Translations under genes and position numbers: made by a program | Assembly (NCBI GenBank): GCA_014804795.1 | Contig: JAAUZC010000053.1 | Location: forward strand, 90,147-154,146 | Direction: 5' to 3' | Length of the DNA stretch: 64,000 nt | From: Lachnospiraceae bacterium | GTDB taxonomy: Bacteria; Bacillota; Clostridia; Lachnospirales; Lachnospiraceae | In this document: one piece after another, positions 62,285-64,000 of the stretch | How positions within the stretch are numbered: position 1 is the stretch's first letter | Layout of the letters: every line of letters begins with the position of its first letter | The notes under the pieces: generated by a model | Database searches by the model: none | The model's input: the letters and a program-made list of their open reading frames with translations, nothing else | Told to the model about the DNA's origin: nothing

Positions 62285-62877
62285 AATTTACAGAAAAAGA
62301 AATTGAAGCCATGCGGAAAGCAGCATTGATGGAAGAACATAAAAGCATCCGGAGCGAGTACGTCTATATCGGAGATGAGCGTCTGGAATTTATGGAACAG
62401 GATCTGTTTGAGCCGTATGTGCGTATCATGCTGCCGAAAACATTCCTGAAACTGCCGGAAGCATTTGCAAAGAAAATGTACCCGTCGGAGTCCAGACCGG
62501 AAGTGATCAAAACGAATCCGTCCATGACAGTAAACTTTGCCTTTTCCTATTTTGACACCGGAATAAAAATGGATGAGGTGGCCACGTGCACAAATTATTA
62601 TCTGGCAACCATGCGGCGCATGTATCCGGGCAACCGTTATCTGGAGAACGGTGAGCGCTTTATGGATGAAAAAAGGACCAGGATTCTCGGCTGGTATGCA
62701 TTCAGCAATCCGACGTTAGACGGACACCGTTACAATATCCATGCTTTTACGGAGATAGAAGGAAAACTTCTTTTCTGCATCTTTAACGCGTCAAAAGAGA
62801 AGTATGAAGCATGGAAACCTTATGCACTGGAAGTGTTTGATTCTGCGAGATCCGGAAGAAAGGGAGGTAACATCTGA
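62281..62877 (+). CDS. Possible DUF1795/DcrB-like (Eag-type) adaptor
   Basis: 198 aa between DUF4280 and VgrG-like genes; fold-pattern resemblance only. Confidence 0.4.
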   Translation: MKFTEKEIEAMRKAALMEEHKSIRSEYVYIGDERLEFMEQDLFEPYVRIMLPKTFLKLPEAFAKKMYPSESRPEVIKTNPSMTVNFAFSYFDTGIKMDEVATCTNYYLATMRRMYPGNRYLENGERFMDEKRTRILGWYAFSNPTLDGHRYNIHAFTEIEGKLLFCIFNASKEKYEAWKPYALEVFDSARSGRKGGNI

Positions 62878-64000
62878 TGAAAGCGGAAAAGATCATAACA
62901 ACGCCATTTGAATTTATTCAGATCATTAAGTGCGAGATCAGAAAAGCGGTAAACGAGCATGGGTTCGCACTGCTGCAGGGATATATTTCCTTTGAAAAAG
63001 AAGGGGAATATCTGATGACGGCCTGTGAACAGACCGAAGTTACGATACGCGCCATCGGGGAAGAGGGGGATGAGAGACAGATCTACTGCGGCATTCTGGA
63101 GGATTTAAAAATAGTACACGAAAACGCACTGTGTCTTATGGAAATCAGGGCAGTGCCTTATACATATCTGATGGACTTAAATCCCGCCCGCCGATCCTTT
63201 CAGGCTCCGAAGATGACCTATCAGGAAGTGCTGAATTGTATTATGGCCCGGTATCAGGGAGGATTTGCCCTGATGAATACAGGAAAAGGCGCTGCTATCG
63301 GCGAACCGGTCGTACAATATCAGGAAACAGACTGGGAATTCGCCAGAAGGCTTGCCAGCCATTTCCACACAGTGGTCACGCCCAGCCATACCACTTCCGG
63401 GGCAAAATTATATTTCGGTCTGGCACAGCAAGGCAATGCGGCAAAGCTCTTTCCCGTCAGCTGCCGTATTGAAAAAAGGATTGACGAATATCTCTACAAG
63501 GAGCAAAATCAGGTAAAGGGGCTTATAGGAGATGACAGTCTCGTCTATATCGTAGAGGAGAGGGAGCTGTTTGAAGTCGGGGAACAGGTTGAGATAAACG
63601 GGCGGCAGCTTTATGTGGCCTGTGCGGAGAGCAGACTGGACGGACACCAGCTCCAAAATACTTATCATCTTAAAACGGAAGGAGGATTCAGCGTCCCCAG
63701 ACAGTATAATGAAAAGATCATCGGCGCATCCCTTGACGGCAGGGTCACGGCTGTCCGTGCGGATGTGGTCCGGGTGTCCCTGAGAACGGATGCCGGAAAG
63801 GGAGCCGGGAAATGGTTCCCGTTTTCCACAGTCTATTCTTCGCCGGACGGCAGCGGCTGGTACTGCATGCCGGAGCCGGGGGATGAGATACGCCTTTATT
63901 TTCCGACAGAGAGAGAAAAACACGGTTATGTGATCAGTGCCGTACATCTGCCTGTATCGGCACAGAACGAGGGAGTCTGCCGGTGTGATCCCAACTGTAA
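62877..64000 (+). CDS. VgrG/phage late-control-D-like spike protein (3' truncated by window edge; absent from ORF track)
   Basis: Manual translation from ATG 62877 open to window end: QETDWEFARRLASHFHTVVTPSHTT...YNEKIIGASLDGRVTAVRADVVRVSLRTDAGKGAGKWFPFSTVYSSPDGSGWYCMPEPGDEIRLYFPTEREKHGYVISAVH. Confidence 0.85.
   Translation, partial: MKAEKIITTPFEFIQIIKCEIRKAVNEHGFALLQGYISFEKEGEYLMTACEQTEVTIRAIGEEGDERQIYCGILEDLKIVHENALCLMEIRAVPYTYLMDLNPARRSFQAPKMTYQEVLNCIMARYQGGFALMNTGKGAAIGEPVVQYQETDWEFARRLASHFHTVVTPSHTTSGAKLYFGLAQQGNAAKLFPVSCRIEKRIDEYLYKEQNQVKGLIGDDSLVYIVEERELFEVGEQVEINGRQLYVACAESRLDGHQLQNTYHLKTEGGFSVPRQYNEKIIGASLDGRVTAVRADVVRVSLRTDAGKGAGKWFPFSTVYSSPDGSGWYCMPEPGDEIRLYFPTEREKHGYVISAVHLPVSAQNEGVCRCDPNC

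Noticed and set aside
44709-64000. Ordinary prophage, R-type tailocin or diffocin
   Set aside because: No terminase, portal, capsid, holin/endolysin, tape-measure or tail-fibre genes visible, while VWA/FHA/PP2C/Hsp70/DnaJ genes are integral. Not fully excluded because the window ends inside the locus.

Overview
Window of a Gram-positive, probably Lachnospiraceae-like Clostridia chromosome; lineage is inferred from gene content only. Roughly 0-27 kb is housekeeping DNA: beta-CASP nuclease fragment, thyA/folA, PPIase lipoprotein, htpG with a perfect CIRCE operator, DegV, VanZ, SpoIID-like protein, ECF sigma/anti-sigma pair, iorAB, MutS-like protein, rnhA, HAD, WYL, nrdD, DUF2225, glyA and a split transketolase. 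27-38.5 kb is a galacto-N-biose/lacto-N-biose utilisation locus: AraC regulator, sugar ABC transporter, GH112 phosphorylase, GH2 beta-galactosidase and a NahK-like kinase. 38.7-44.5 kb is AT-rich accessory DNA with two LytTR response regulators, a truncated AgrC-like kinase, a von Willebrand A (VWA) gene remnant and orphan hypotheticals. 44.7 kb to the right edge is the most interesting part: a co-directional, translationally coupled operon that looks like a T6SS-like contractile injection system in a Gram-positive genome. It has a VWA membrane protein, a giant sheath-like protein, two tandem Hcp-like tube proteins, DnaJ, two FHA proteins, a PP2C phosphatase, a degenerate membrane PP2C, several unknown baseplate-like proteins, an Hsp70/actin-fold ATPase, a DUF4280 (PAAR-like) protein, a possible DUF1795/Eag-like chaperone and a VgrG-like spike truncated by the window end. 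No TssJLM, ClpV, gp25/TssE or Ser/Thr kinase is visible inside the window.
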